Positions 1 through 7,612 of a DNA stretch of 21,237 bases are shown here, in pieces (within the stretch, counting starts at the first letter, position 1; each line of letters opens with the position of its first letter). The notes under the pieces are model-generated. The model saw nothing but the letters and a program-made list of their open reading frames with translations, did no database searches and was not told the DNA's origin. Source of the DNA: Rikenellaceae bacterium (GTDB lineage: Bacteria; Bacteroidota; Bacteroidia; Bacteroidales; Rikenellaceae); the NCBI GenBank assembly GCA_020859745.1, contig JAJBVQ010000277.1, forward strand, positions 1 to 21,237, written 5' to 3'. A program made the position numbers and the translations under genes.

Positions 1-1
1 C

Positions 2-226
2 CCGGGCGATCCGTCGGCGCTGGATTCCATGATGAACGGGCAGTGCTGGCCGGTCCGGGCCTACTGTGCGGTGACGGGGGGCAGCCTCCTGGTCCTCGGC
101 TCGGCGACGGGGGTGACGGTCATGGGGATGGAGAAGATCTCGTTCATGTACTACCTCAAGCGGTTCTCGCTGATCGCCCTGGCGGGGTATGCGGCCGGAG
201 CCCTGACCTACCTGCTGCTCTTTTAG
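2..226 (+). CDS. nhaD: NhaD-family Na+/H+ antiporter, C-terminal end (partial)
   Basis: Only the last 74 codons are in the window; the frame is open to the left edge, so the true start is upstream. The visible part has the glycine-rich segment GGSLLVLGSATGVTVMGMEK followed by a basic turn (YYLKRFS) and a final hydrophobic helix ending in LLLF. This matches what I know of the C-terminus of NhaD-type antiporters of the ion transporter superfamily, which exchange Na+ or Li+ for protons across the inner membrane. The last Phe codon and the TAG stop lie at the outer edge of the repeat that follows (221-592). The family call rests on motif recognition of a short fragment; another ArsB/NhaD-like permease is possible. 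Confidence 0.72.
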   Translation, partial: PGDPSALDSMMNGQCWPVRAYCAVTGGSLLVLGSATGVTVMGMEKISFMYYLKRFSLIALAGYAAGALTYLLLF

Positions 227-228
227 CC

Positions 229-271
229 GTACGTTTATTTTGCAATAAGTTGGAGGCAACCGTTCTTTTTG
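229..271 (+). repeat. Left arm of 43/44-bp inverted repeat
   Basis: This arm begins three bases after the antiporter stop codon and pairs with 538-581. The shared core includes TTTATTTTGCAAT and GTTGGAGGCAACCGT. If transcribed, the two arms would close a long stem around about 266 nt. Confidence 0.85.
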
Positions 272-303
272 TAAAGCGGGCTGTGGCTACTGCTATGTTT
301 CCG

Positions 304-382
304 CGTCAGCGGTGGCCCGGAGCCACCCCCGGCGGAGGGCCGCAACTGCGCTGCGCTTGTTTCGGCTCCGCTGGCTCCTGCC
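304..382 (+). repeat. R1 palindromic repeat, copy A
   Basis: GC-rich unit with arms GGAGCCA (319-325) and TGGCTCC (372-378). Between the arms is a CCCCCGGCGGAGGGC-like tract followed by GCAAC. It aligns over its whole length with 16930-17010 on the same strand, and with 20367-20443 and 7670-7743 on the opposite strand. Confidence 0.8.
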
Positions 383-537
383 CTAATTGCCCCCAAAAAA
401 ATGAAGATTGCGGAGCCTAAGGAGTAGCGCAGCTGGCTCAAAAGTTCTTTGGGTCCCTTTCTTTCAACCGACGCTGCCGGCGAGTGCAGTGCAAGCTGGC
501 TTATAACTGCCGAGCGGCGAAAAGGAAAACCGAAGGT

Positions 538-581
538 CAAAAAGGGACGGTTGCCTCCAACCCATTGCAAAATAAACGTAC
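538..581 (-). repeat. Right arm of 43/44-bp inverted repeat
   Basis: Reverse complement of 229-271 with about four differences, one of them a single-base length difference. Its outer end overlaps the promoter-like motif at 579-586, 10 bases before the next start codon. Confidence 0.85.
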
Positions 582-586
582 CTTTG
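579..586 (+). promoter_or_regulatory. Bacteroidota -7 promoter motif upstream of lolC-like gene
   Basis: TACCTTTG is an exact match to the known Bacteroidota -7 consensus TAnnTTTG. A -33 TTG at the usual spacing of about 19-21 is not obvious (TTG at 551-553 gives 25). The ATG at 596 lies only nine bases after the motif, so a transcript from here would have almost no leader. The motif sits at the outer end of the inverted repeat arm. Confidence 0.45.
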
Positions 587-595
587 CAGAGTAGT

Positions 596-1798
596 ATGCT
601 TCCGTTTTTCATAGCCCGGCGGCACCTGTTCAGCCGCAAGTCCCACTCGGTGATCAACCTGATCGCCGGGGTGAGCGTCGTGGCCGTCGCCGTGCCCGTT
701 ATGGCGCTGGTCGTGATCCTCTCGTTCCACAACGGGTTGGGCGACTTTATCGGGAAGATGTACAGCGAATTCGACTCCCAGTTGCGCGTGACTCCCCGGG
801 AGGGGCAGCTGTTCGATGGCCGCCGGATGCAGGAAAGCATAGCGGCCCTGCCCGAAGTGGAAGTCGTGAGCGCCACTGCCGAGCAGAACGTGCTGATCGC
901 CTATTCCGACCGGCAGTGGATCGCCTCGATGCGCGGCGTGGATTCCGCCTATACGCATGTGGTGCCCATCGAGCGGCGGATGGTGCAGGGGAAATACCGC
1001 TTGCGGCACGGTGAACTGGATGAAGCCGTTATCGGACAGGGAGTGGCCTACGCGCTCGGCGTGCAGACCGCGTTGCCCGAACCGTTGCAGCTGTATGCCA
1101 TCCGTCCGGGCAGCGGCAGCCCGTCGTTCCTGCCCACCGGCCTTTACCATACGGCGCGCGTCCGGCCTGCCGGGATCTACGCGTTGGACGAGCAGACCGA
1201 TTCCCGCTATATCTTCGTCCCGCTGGAGTTCGCCCAGCGGCTGGCCGGAGCGGGCGGTAAAGTGTCCTCGCTGGAGATACGGCTGAAAGACGGCGTGCCG
1301 GAAGAGGCGGGCAAACGGGCCGTTTCCGCCGTTGCGGGGCCCGGTTTCGACGTGAAGACCCGGTTCGAACAGAAAGAGACTGTTTATCGGATGGTGGCCC
1401 AGGAGAAGTGGATCATCTACCTGTTGCTGATGTTCGTGGTGCTGATCGCCGCGCTGAGCCTCGTAGGGTCGGTGGTAATGCTGGCGGCGGACAAGGAGCG
1501 CGACCGCGGGATGTTGTTGGCGATGGGAGGCACGCCGCAGCTGTTGCGGCGGATTTTTACATGGGAAGGAACGCTGATCACCGTCGGCGGCGTGACGATC
1601 GGGCTTTTGCTGGGCATAAGCTTTGCCGTCCTGCAACAGCGGGCCGGCATCATAAAAATGGCCGGCGACGCGTTCCTTATGGATGCCTATCCCGTGCGGA
1701 TCGAGCCGTTCGACCTGTTGGCCGTGGCGGGGGGCGTATTGTTGCTGGGGACGGCTGTCAGCGCGCTGACGGCTGCCGGATTGATCAAACGGAAATGA
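596..1798 (+). CDS. LolC/FtsX-type ABC transporter permease
   Basis: The 400-aa product looks like the permease of a lipoprotein-releasing (LolCDE-type) ABC transporter, which moves lipoproteins out of the inner membrane towards the outer membrane. It starts with the typical FIARRHLFSRKSHSVINLIA segment, followed by one membrane helix (about residues 15-40). A large periplasmic MacB-like domain follows, then three C-terminal helices carrying the FtsX signature (KERDRGMLLAMGGTPQLLRR between helices 2 and 3). I chose the ATG at 596 because the family starts with this sequence; the longer open frame to 449 would translate repeat sequence. It overlaps the next gene by 4 bp (ATGA), implying translational coupling. 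The ATPase subunit is not in the window. LolC versus LolE, or a generic FtsX permease, cannot be settled here. Confidence 0.85.
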   Translation: MLPFFIARRHLFSRKSHSVINLIAGVSVVAVAVPVMALVVILSFHNGLGDFIGKMYSEFDSQLRVTPREGQLFDGRRMQESIAALPEVEVVSATAEQNVLIAYSDRQWIASMRGVDSAYTHVVPIERRMVQGKYRLRHGELDEAVIGQGVAYALGVQTALPEPLQLYAIRPGSGSPSFLPTGLYHTARVRPAGIYALDEQTDSRYIFVPLEFAQRLAGAGGKVSSLEIRLKDGVPEEAGKRAVSAVAGPGFDVKTRFEQKETVYRMVAQEKWIIYLLLMFVVLIAALSLVGSVVMLAADKERDRGMLLAMGGTPQLLRRIFTWEGTLITVGGVTIGLLLGISFAVLQQRAGIIKMAGDAFLMDAYPVRIEPFDLLAVAGGVLLLGTAVSALTAAGLIKRK

Positions 1799-2682
1799 TA
1801 AAATACATATACATAGCATTGGCCGCGCTCGTCCTATCGGCATGCCACCGCGGGCCGCGGGCCATACCGGAGGCAACCATGCGCACCATCATGCGCGAGG
1901 CACTGGTCAGCCAGGCCATCCTCCAGGTGGATAAATCCGCACCGGACGGCCTGCCGCGCGATTCGCTTGACTTGCAGACCCGTATACTGGAGAAGCACGG
2001 CTATACGATGGAGGATTTCCGGTTTACCATCCGCGAAATGTCCATGCGCAAGAGCAATCCGCTGGCCAATATCCTCAGCGGGGTGGCCACGGACATCAAG
2101 CAGTCGCGGATCGTGGCCGAAGCGCGCTACAAAGAGCAGCTGCGGATCGATTCGATCGCACAGGCGCGGACTTCCGACACGGTGTTCCGCAGCGACACGG
2201 TATTGAGGGGTAAACTGGACGGCTACAAGATCGCCTATTCGGGACCTGTGGCGGGGGATTCTGCCGTGGCGCCGGGGATCTATAAGATCGAGTTCGATTA
2301 CTCCACGGGGGGCCATGCCCGCTCTTACACCAAGTCGGTACGCGCGCGGCGCATAAACAAGGCCGGAAAACTGGCCGAGAGCACGCTGTGGCTTCCGACG
2401 GCCAAGGATACTGTCCCTTACGAAGGCGAGATCAAGGTAGACCCCGATGTTAAATTGCTGGAGATAACGCTCTCCGAAACCCTGAGGCCGGACATCCCGA
2501 AAGACACCTGTTACCTGGCCGGTATCCGGCTGGTGCATGTCCTTCCGGTGCGCCAGGCACGGGCTTTGCACCTCCGGCAGATAACCGGATTCCCGGACCA
2601 ATTGGATTCCTATTATGAAAAACGTTACCTCGACAGCCTCGCGCAGCGTGGCGGCCCCCTACCTCCTTTCACCGGACGGTAA
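1795..2682 (+). CDS. DUF4296-type lipoprotein
   Basis: The 295-aa product begins with a short lipoprotein signal, MIKYIYIALAALVLSAC, with the acylated Cys at 17. It continues with an IPEATMRTIMREALVSQAI segment typical of DUF4296, a Bacteroidota domain of unknown function, spanning roughly residues 24-110. The rest (about 120-295) is a long extension rich in charged residues and beta-prone stretches; I do not recognise a domain in it, and it is unusual compared with short DUF4296 proteins. The start overlaps the permease stop by 4 bp, and the end overlaps the amidohydrolase start by 68 bp, so the three genes look like one transcription unit. A cell-envelope location follows from the lipobox; the function is unknown. 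Confidence 0.78.
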   Translation: MIKYIYIALAALVLSACHRGPRAIPEATMRTIMREALVSQAILQVDKSAPDGLPRDSLDLQTRILEKHGYTMEDFRFTIREMSMRKSNPLANILSGVATDIKQSRIVAEARYKEQLRIDSIAQARTSDTVFRSDTVLRGKLDGYKIAYSGPVAGDSAVAPGIYKIEFDYSTGGHARSYTKSVRARRINKAGKLAESTLWLPTAKDTVPYEGEIKVDPDVKLLEITLSETLRPDIPKDTCYLAGIRLVHVLPVRQARALHLRQITGFPDQLDSYYEKRYLDSLAQRGGPLPPFTGR

Positions 2683-3820
2683 ACTGATCCGGAACGGCGT
2701 CGTGCATTTCGATGCGGACGGCGCGGTGCTGGGCGTGGAGCAGTGCGACCGGATCGACTCCCTGCCCCGAACCGAATACCACAACGGTATCCTCATTCCG
2801 GGGATGACCAACGCCCACTGCCATCTGGAACTTTCGTTCTTCCGGGGGGCTATTCCCCAGCATGCGGGCATGGTGGAGTTTATCCGGCATGTGGTGTCCA
2901 AGCGCAACGACTATTCGCGCGAGGAGCAGGTGGAGCGGGCCATCGAAGAGGACTTGTCCATGTGGCACGAGGGGATTCAGGCGGTGGGGGATATCAGCAA
3001 CGATACGACCTCTTTCCCGGCGAAGGTCAAAGCCATGCGGGAGGGGAGGACGCGTTACCATACGTTCGCGGAGTTTTTCGGGATGCCGGCGGACGCCGAT
3101 GCCGAAGAGTTTTACCATAGATCTGTGGACCCGTTGCTGGCGGCGGCGAAGGCGGACGGACTGGAGATCACGCCGACGCAGCATTCCACGTATTTTATGT
3201 CGGACAAGTTGTTCCGGCTGGCGGCGGATTCGCCGCTGATGTCGATCCATTTTATGGAAACTCCTGCGGAGGTGGAGTTTTTCGACCGCCGGGGGGGGAT
3301 TTACGATATGGTGAAGGAGTCGGCGGGCCGGGAGCCTGATTTCCTGGCTTACGGGGGGCATGCGGAGCGGTTGGTGGCCTCTTTGCCGAAGGAGGCGCAC
3401 CTGATCCTGATCCACGACACGCAGATGCGGCGTCAGGATATGGAGCTGATCCTGAATTATTTCGAGGATGTGACGTTCGTGCTCTGCCCGCGGTCGAATT
3501 ATTATATCGACGCGGATTTCCCGCCGGCGCAGATGCTTTACGAGGCGGGGGCGCGGGTGGCTCTGGGGACGGACAGCCTGTCTTCGAATACTTCCCTGTC
3601 GCTGGCGGAGGAGATCAAATGGCTGTCGGCCCATAACCCGGATATTCCCTTAGAGGCGGTTTTGCAGTGGGCGACGCTGAACGGTGCGCGGGCTTTGCGC
3701 CTGGGGGACGCGATCGGGAGTTTCGAGCGGGGCAAACGCCCGGGGGCGGTGCTGCTGACGGGGGTCGATTTCTTGTCGATGCGCCTCACGGACGAGGCCC
3801 GTACGGTACGCTTATTTTAA
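2615..3820 (+). CDS. Amidohydrolase (nucleoside/base deaminase-like), substrate unknown
   Basis: The 401-aa product is a metal-dependent amidohydrolase of the ATZ/TRZ and cytosine/SAH-deaminase branch, predicted cytoplasmic. Metal and catalytic residues can be placed: HCH (H68, H70) in TNAHCHLELS, H212 and E215 in SIHFMET, H267 in LILIHD, and D320 in GTDSLSSN. A small beta domain at both termini (for example DGKLIRNGVV at 21-30) matches the composite fold of the family. The start at 2615 gives a 68-bp overlap with the lipoprotein gene; the only later in-frame option near it is GTG at 2648. The last codon and stop (TTT TAA) form the edge of repeat R2. It could be an aminofutalosine or S-adenosylhomocysteine-type deaminase; sequence alone does not decide. 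Confidence 0.82.
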   Translation: MKNVTSTASRSVAAPYLLSPDGKLIRNGVVHFDADGAVLGVEQCDRIDSLPRTEYHNGILIPGMTNAHCHLELSFFRGAIPQHAGMVEFIRHVVSKRNDYSREEQVERAIEEDLSMWHEGIQAVGDISNDTTSFPAKVKAMREGRTRYHTFAEFFGMPADADAEEFYHRSVDPLLAAAKADGLEITPTQHSTYFMSDKLFRLAADSPLMSIHFMETPAEVEFFDRRGGIYDMVKESAGREPDFLAYGGHAERLVASLPKEAHLILIHDTQMRRQDMELILNYFEDVTFVLCPRSNYYIDADFPPAQMLYEAGARVALGTDSLSSNTSLSLAEEIKWLSAHNPDIPLEAVLQWATLNGARALRLGDAIGSFERGKRPGAVLLTGVDFLSMRLTDEARTVRLF

Positions 3821-4104
3821 CCGTTCGTTTTTATCTCTACCCGCACCGCACTGTCGCTTTCTTGAAAGAAAGCTCCGCAAAGAACTTTCGAGGATGCTGG
3901 CGCATCCTAAATCTATCACAGCCTCACTTTTGGCGCGGCGAATGGGGTTGGCCCGAAGGGCTTTAAACCCCATTCCGCCCGCCAAAATAGAAGGATTTCG
4001 GCAGACTAAGGAGTAGCGTAGCTATCTCAAAAGTTTTTGGTGCCGCTTTTTACAAAAAGCGGCAGTTCCATACAGGGGTAGTAATAAAACGAACCGATAA
4101 ATAT
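3816..4104 (+). repeat. R2 intergenic repeat, copy 1
   Basis: Occupies the whole amidohydrolase-mfd gap. The ends are inverted (TTCGTTTT near 3825 against AAAACGAA near 4090). Inside are hairpins: CTTTCTT/AAGAAAG (about 3856-3871), GGATGC/GCATCC (about 3892-3907), a 60-nt central palindrome, and GCCGCTTTTT/AAAAAGCGGC (about 4052-4073). It aligns along its length with the reverse complement of 20070-20364, for example at CTAAATCTATCACAGCCTCA and GGATTTCGGCAGACTAAGG. No gene is supported in it. Confidence 0.85.
3928..3987 (+). repeat. Central palindrome of R2 copy 1
   Basis: The arms start TTTTGGCG and end CGCCAAAA, with GAATGGGGTT paired to AACCCCATTC further in. A small apical hairpin GCCC-GAA-GGGC sits at the tip. 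The equivalent in copy 2 is at 20187-20245. Confidence 0.85.
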
Positions 4105-4109
4105 ACAGG

Positions 4110-7100
4110 ATGACCATAGAAGAGTTGGAGCAGCGGATCGGGGGGAGCGTTCCCGTCCGGCAGCTCGAACAGCGATACGACAACGATAATACCCTTCGTA
4201 TCAAAGGGATGGCAGGGTCACTGCTCGCCCTCGCCGCCGGGATCGTCGCCCGGCGAAAGGGAGGGATACATATGCTCGTGGCCGACGACCGCGATGCCGC
4301 CTCGTACCTCTGCAACGACCTGATCAACCTCGTCGGGAATGCCTTTCCCGGCGCGATCTTGTTTTACCCCACCGCTTATAAGCGCTCCGTCCAGACCCAG
4401 AAAGAAGATCCGGCCGGCATCGTGCAGCGCACCGCAGTTCTTACCGCGCTCGGCAACCATACCGATCCGGAAAAGGCGTTGGTAATCTGTACCTATCCCG
4501 AAGCGCTTGCCGAGAAAGTCGCCGACCGGGAGCGGCTGACCGAGAATATGCTCCGTATCCGCAAAGGGCAGCGCATCGCCATGGACGACCTCGAAAAACA
4601 ACTCGCCGGCTACCTCTTCGAGCGCGTCGATTTCGTCGGCGAACCCGGACAATACTCGCGGCGCGGCGGGATTATCGACATCTTCTCGTTCGGCGACAGC
4701 AAACCCTACCGCATCGACTTCTTCGGCGACGACATCGAATCCATCCGGCTCTTTAATGTCGGGAGCCAGCTCTCGACCGAGACCCGCGACGAAGTGGAGA
4801 TCGTGCCGAACCTCAAGAATCCTGCGCTGGCAGAAAAACGAGTCTCGCTGGCCGAATATATCGGCGACGACAGCGTGACCCTGTGGATGGTCAACCCCGT
4901 TCAGTTTCTCGGAAAACTCGATCAGATACGCACCAAACTGCTGGGCGAGCTGGCCGACCCGACCGAGATCGACCGGCACGTGACCAGCCGGAAACGGTTC
5001 GTAGAGGAAACGGAAGGTTGGCGGTGGATCTCCCTGAACGTCAACGCGCCGGAACGGCCGGCAGAAGGGGAGGACATCGACTTCGGCGCATCGCCGCAGC
5101 CCCAGTTCAACAAAAACTTCGAACTGCTCGCCGCCGATATCCGACGGGGGAACGAGGAGGGCCGCACTACCTATATCCTGACCGAAAACCGCGCCCAGAT
5201 GGAGCGGCTCGAAAATGTTTTTGAGTCCGTGGGGCTGGAGCATGTGGGGTACGGCCATGTGCCGGTCACCCTGCACGGCGGATTCGTGATGCCCGCTTTG
5301 CACTTGGCGCTGTACACCGACCATCAGATATTCGACCGCTACCACCGCTACACCGTGCCGGGCGAGATCGACCGGCGCGAGAGCATGACCATCGCCGAGC
5401 TGAACGCCTTGCAGATCGGCGACTACGTGGTGCATATCGACCACGGGGTCGGAAAATTCGGCGGGCTGGTGCGCAGCACGACCAACGGAGTGGTGCAGGA
5501 GTTCGTCAAGCTCGTTTACCGGGACAACGACATCCTGTTCGTCAACGTCCACTCGTTGCACCGCATCAGCAAATACAAGGACAAGGACGCGCCGGAGCCG
5601 AAGGTGCACAAGCTCGGCTCGGGGGCATGGCAGAAGCTCAAGCAGACCACCAAGAACAAGGTCAAGGACATCGCCCGCGAGCTGATCGCCCTTTATGCCC
5701 GCAGGAAAGCGAGCGAGGGGTATGCCTATTCGCCGGACGGTTTTATGCAGCAGGAGCTGGAGGCCTCTTTCATCTACGAGGATACGCCCGACCAGCAGAG
5801 CGCCACGCAGGCCGTGAAGGAGGATATGGAGCAGGCCGTACCGATGGACCGGTTGGTGTGCGGGGACGTGGGATTCGGAAAGACCGAGATCGCCATCCGG
5901 GCGGCGTTCAAGGCGGCCACCGACGGCAAGCAGGTGGCGGTTTTGGTGCCGACCACGGTGCTTTCGCTGCAACATTACCGCACCTTTTCGCGGCGGCTCA
6001 AGGATTTTCCCGTGCGTGTCGAGAATTTCTCGCGGGTCAAGACGACCAAGCAGACCCATGAAATATTGGATGATCTGGCGGCGGGGAAGATCGACATTAT
6101 TATAGGTACCCACCGGTTGCTGGGAAAAAACGTCCGGTTCAAAGACCTGGGGCTGCTCATTATCGACGAGGAGCAGAAGTTCGGGGTGGCTAACAAGGAG
6201 AAGCTGCGCCACCTGAAAGCCAATGTGGACACGCTGACCCTGACGGCGACGCCGATCCCGCGGACGTTGCAGTTCTCGCTGATGGGCGCGCGCGACATGT
6301 CGATCATCAACACGCCGCCGCCCAACCGCCAGCCGGTGGCCACCGAGGTGGACGTCTTCGACGAGGAGGTCATCCGCGAGGCGATAGAGGCGGAGCTGCA
6401 CCGCGGCGGGCAGGTCTTCTTCCTGCATAACCGGGTGCAGAGCCTCGGCAAGATGAAGGAGCTGATCCAGCGGCTGTGCCCGGCGGTGCGCGTGGCGGTG
6501 GGGCACGGGCAGATGCCCGCGCAGGAGCTGGAGAAGGTGATGATGGATTTTATCTACGGGGAGTACGACGTGCTGTTGGCGACCACCATTATCGAGTCGG
6601 GGATCGACATCCCGAACGCCAACACGATGATCATCAACAACGCCCATATGTTCGGCCTCTCGGACCTGCACCAGCTGCGGGGGCGTGTGGGACGCACGAA
6701 CCGCAAGGCGTACTGTTACCTGCTGATTCCGTCGGAGGAGGCGATTACCAGCGAGGCGCATATGCGCCTTCGGGCGTTGGAGGAGTTCTCGGATCTCGGT
6801 TCCGGGTTCAATATTGCGATGCAGGATCTGGACATCCGCGGGGCGGGGAATATCCTGGGGGCGGAGCAGAGCGGCTTTATCGCCGATATCGGGTTCGAGA
6901 CTTACCAGAAGATTATGGCCGAGGCGGTGGCGGAGCTGCGCGAGGAGCAGGGGCTGGAGCCGGACACGGCGGCGATCGACTGCGTAATCGAGACGGACTC
7001 GTCGGCCCACCTGCCGGACAGTTATATCGGGAACACGTCGGAGAAGATCCGGCTCTACCGCGAGCTGGACGGTATCCGGTCGGAGGAGGCTTTGCAGCAG

Positions 7101-7433
7101 TTCATCGCGCGGCTCACGGACCGTTTCGGCGAGCCTCCGGCTCCGGTGCAGGAGCTGTTCGAGGTGGTGCGCCTGCGGCGGGCGGCGGAAGCGGACGGCA
7201 TCGAGCGGATCGTGCTCCGGAACGGTTCGGCGACGCTCTATTTCGTCGCCAATGAACGGTCGGCGTTCTATCAGGGCGACCGGTTCATGGCGCTGTTGAG
7301 GGCGGTGACTGCCTCGCCGAAAAAGTTCAAACTCAACCAATCCAATAATAAACTATCTTTGTCGGTCAGGGAGGCTCCCTCGGTCGCGGCCCTGCGCCGA
7401 ACGCTCGAAGGACTCACCGCTATGGATACTTAA
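4110..7433 (+). CDS. mfd: Transcription-repair coupling factor Mfd
   Basis: The 1107-aa product has the length and domain order of Mfd, the ATP-driven translocase that removes stalled RNA polymerase at DNA lesions and recruits UvrA. The N-terminal third is the UvrB-like module (ARRKGG..LVADD near residue 45; YSRRGGIIDIFSFGD near 190). The RNA polymerase-interacting CarD-like domain follows (GDYVVHIDHGVGKFGGL, about 440-455). The superfamily 2 helicase core has Walker A GDVGFGKT (585-592), Walker B DEEQ (686-689), motif III LTATPIPRTLQFSLMGARD, and a second RecA lobe with TTIIESGIDIPNANTMII and the QLRGRVGR motif. The C-terminal TRCF domain completes it. The ATG at 4110 sits six bases after the R2 repeat; the stop lies in another repeat edge (TTAATCGTAC). 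Nothing appears missing. Confidence 0.97.
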   Translation: MTIEELEQRIGGSVPVRQLEQRYDNDNTLRIKGMAGSLLALAAGIVARRKGGIHMLVADDRDAASYLCNDLINLVGNAFPGAILFYPTAYKRSVQTQKEDPAGIVQRTAVLTALGNHTDPEKALVICTYPEALAEKVADRERLTENMLRIRKGQRIAMDDLEKQLAGYLFERVDFVGEPGQYSRRGGIIDIFSFGDSKPYRIDFFGDDIESIRLFNVGSQLSTETRDEVEIVPNLKNPALAEKRVSLAEYIGDDSVTLWMVNPVQFLGKLDQIRTKLLGELADPTEIDRHVTSRKRFVEETEGWRWISLNVNAPERPAEGEDIDFGASPQPQFNKNFELLAADIRRGNEEGRTTYILTENRAQMERLENVFESVGLEHVGYGHVPVTLHGGFVMPALHLALYTDHQIFDRYHRYTVPGEIDRRESMTIAELNALQIGDYVVHIDHGVGKFGGLVRSTTNGVVQEFVKLVYRDNDILFVNVHSLHRISKYKDKDAPEPKVHKLGSGAWQKLKQTTKNKVKDIARELIALYARRKASEGYAYSPDGFMQQELEASFIYEDTPDQQSATQAVKEDMEQAVPMDRLVCGDVGFGKTEIAIRAAFKAATDGKQVAVLVPTTVLSLQHYRTFSRRLKDFPVRVENFSRVKTTKQTHEILDDLAAGKIDIIIGTHRLLGKNVRFKDLGLLIIDEEQKFGVANKEKLRHLKANVDTLTLTATPIPRTLQFSLMGARDMSIINTPPPNRQPVATEVDVFDEEVIREAIEAELHRGGQVFFLHNRVQSLGKMKELIQRLCPAVRVAVGHGQMPAQELEKVMMDFIYGEYDVLLATTIIESGIDIPNANTMIINNAHMFGLSDLHQLRGRVGRTNRKAYCYLLIPSEEAITSEAHMRLRALEEFSDLGSGFNIAMQDLDIRGAGNILGAEQSGFIADIGFETYQKIMAEAVAELREEQGLEPDTAAIDCVIETDSSAHLPDSYIGNTSEKIRLYRELDGIRSEEALQQFIARLTDRFGEPPAPVQELFEVVRLRRAAEADGIERIVLRNGSATLYFVANERSAFYQGDRFMALLRAVTASPKKFKLNQSNNKLSLSVREAPSVAALRRTLEGLTAMDT

Positions 7434-7612
7434 TCGTACGATTATTTTTTCAGGCGCCCGCGGCAATTCTGCAAATTCCGCTTACGCGAAATTTTCATTC
7501 TTGCCCTTTTAGTGGGCGGGCGGTGCCGCTGGGCACTCCAACCGGGCTGTAACTACCCTACTGGAGGAAACTGCCCTGCGCGGGCGGCGTCCGCGTGACC
7601 GCGGCGGGACGG

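Larger units (their letters stand above)
221..592. repeat. Hybrid intergenic repeat (R2-type ends, R1 core)
   Basis: This fills the gap between the antiporter and the lolC-like gene. Its ends are a near-perfect inverted pair: 229-271 is the reverse complement of 538-581 with about four differences. The outer 17 bases (GTACGTTTATTTTGCAA) resemble the ends of the R2 copies at 3816-4104 and 20070-20364. Segment 416-465 (CTAAGGAGTAGCGCAGCT, then CTCAAAAGTT) matches R2 copy 1 at 4006-4035. Where R2 has its central palindrome, this copy has an R1 unit (304-382). No convincing gene is seen; open frames here run across repeat sequence and are not conserved between copies. Confidence 0.8.

Noticed and set aside
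221..592. Insertion sequence or MITE with terminal inverted repeats
   Set aside because: Inverted ends are present, but I see no clear target-site duplication and no transposase, and covarying hairpins suggest structure is the conserved property. Recorded as repeat rather than mobile element.
43..876. Small frames on both strands across the first repeat (43-420 plus, 235-876 minus) and the upstream extension of the lolC-like gene from 449
   Set aside because: They translate repeat sequence or antisense, and the lolC-like protein has its family-typical N-terminus at 596.
4218..7340. 1040-codon open frame on the minus strand opposite mfd
   Set aside because: It is a mirror of the GC3-biased mfd coding sequence. 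Its translation is His/Arg/Leu/Val-rich with no family motif, while mfd is unmistakable on the plus strand.
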